Shown: positions 63,491 through 64,000 of the stretch, in pieces | Layout: every line of letters begins with the position of its first letter | Position numbering within the stretch: the stretch's first letter is position 1 | From: Flaviflexus ciconiae | GTDB taxonomy: Bacteria > Actinomycetota > Actinomycetes > Actinomycetales > Actinomycetaceae | Assembly: GCF_003971195.1 (NCBI RefSeq) | Contig: NZ_CP034593.1 | Location: forward strand, 2,232,001 to 2,296,000 | DNA length: 64,000 nt | Direction: 5' to 3' | Notes under the pieces: generated by a model | Told to the model about the DNA's origin: nothing | The model's input: the letters and a program-made list of their open reading frames with translations, nothing else | Database searches by the model: none | Translations under genes and position numbers: made by a program

Positions 63491-64000
63491 TTAGAAGGTT
63501 GTTTCCGTCGGAGTTGGGTAATTCTGAATTAGCGCCTTGAGCTGGTTGAAGTCAGCAGCATAGCGGTAGGCGAATCGCTTAAAATTGGGGTCCTTCGAGT
63601 AGGAGAGCGGGTGTACTGGGCGGCGCTTAAGCATGAGCTTTACAAGGTGCCTACGCAGGTCCTTGTCCCTGACCCAGCGGAGCACCGTTACCGGTGGAAC
63701 AAAAGCATAAACGCCTTCTTTTTCGGCAACGATGGGAGGAAGCGCAATGTCGTCAATGAAGTCGGCAACCATAGCCCGGGCCAGGTTTACGCCTCCAACC
63801 ACGGAATAGTAGGAGCCGCGACCCCATCTCGGATTCACGTCGAGAACGTGCGGCATATTGGTGCGGGAATCAATCTTGATGTCGATTGAGAAAAAGCCAC
63901 GAAGTCCGAGAGCATCAATCATTTCCCCGGCTATTCGACGGAGTTCCGGGTGGTCGGTGACGTGAATAATCCCGGCATTACCAATGAATGAACTCTGGTG
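63491..64000 (-). CDS. ATP-grasp ligase, C-terminal part (runs off the window)
   Basis: The 169 residues in the window are the C-terminal end of an ATP-grasp carboxylate-amine ligase. SSFIGNAGIIHVTDHPELRR is followed by ALGLRGFFSIDIKID and PHVLDVNPRWGRGSY, in which the Asp and Asn of the Mg-ATP site (IDIK, DVNPR) are conserved. A family-typical tail follows. The gene begins beyond 64000. Substrate unknown; related actinobacterial proteins are annotated as carbamoyl-phosphate-synthase-like. It is convergent with the tetR-type gene, and the 211-base spacer between them shows nothing notable. Confidence 0.75.
   Translation of the reverse strand, partial: HQSSFIGNAGIIHVTDHPELRRIAGEMIDALGLRGFFSIDIKIDSRTNMPHVLDVNPRWGRGSYYSVVGGVNLARAMVADFIDDIALPPIVAEKEGVYAFVPPVTVLRWVRDKDLRRHLVKLMLKRRPVHPLSYSKDPNFKRFAYRYAADFNQLKALIQNYPTPTETTF

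Overview
The window comes from a moderately GC-rich actinobacterium. The best evidence is a complete pupylation cluster (ARC/Mpa-type ATPase, Dop, Pup ending in GGQ, PafA). Supporting evidence is frequent GTG starts, a mycobacterium-like thiolase / large FabG / MaoC-hydratase block and ArsR-family regulators. The Pup cluster has no 20S proteasome genes and its ATPase lacks the proteasome-docking tail. An arginine deiminase route plus several osmolyte transporters (OpuA-type ABC, PutP, BCCT) suggest a salt-tolerant or host-associated Actinomycetaceae-like organism. That placement is inference.

Layout. 1-6.8 kb: start of nadE, a DnaA-box-like cluster, an S4 RNA-binding protein, a frameshifted small kinase, two unrecognised proteins and a degenerate ATP-grasp relative around AT-rich spacers. 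6.8-13.2 kb: fatty-acyl metabolism (acyl-CoA oxidase, TetR, thiolase, FabG, MaoC hydratase) with a paired palindromic operator. 13.2-21.8 kb: accessory region with a decayed IS256 copy, arsA-arsD facing an arsR-arsC fusion, a decayed IS3 copy and gene debris; no arsenite efflux gene is visible. 21.8-39.8 kb: queuosine-precursor transporter with tgt, an ABC/FtsX exporter with a NarL-type two-component system, a GH13 glycosidase, paired lipoproteins, an acyltransferase, a crotonase, a P1-type peptidase, hrpB, an RlmC-like methyltransferase and putP. 39.8-45 kb: a glycine-betaine-type ABC system with two binding proteins and a permease carrying a 50-residue membrane repeat. 45.9 kb: tRNA-Arg. 46-47.4 kb: FemX-like peptidoglycan bridge enzyme. 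48-57.4 kb: arcA-argF/arcB-arcC-amidinotransferase, then DMT transporter-creatininase-BCCT transporter-DMT transporter. 57.7-62.5 kb: pafA-pup-dop-arc. The end holds a TetR regulator and a truncated ATP-grasp ligase.

The most interesting unit is 48-57.4 kb. A protein very close to L-arginine:glycine amidinotransferase directly follows a complete arginine deiminase pathway that has no ArcD antiporter, and the next operon encodes a convincing creatininase and a betaine/carnitine-type transporter. Run in reverse, the amidinotransferase would move the amidino group of an imported guanidino compound onto ornithine. Arginine deiminase, ornithine carbamoyltransferase and carbamate kinase would then regenerate ornithine and make ATP. 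This closed ornithine cycle is a hypothesis.

Four of the frameshifts seen (small kinase, FtsX permease, IS256, the 3' part of the IS3 transposase) lie in short G or C runs, so some may be assembly errors. The internal TGA stops in both transposases and in a DMT transporter replace a likely CGA arginine codon and are not explained that way.
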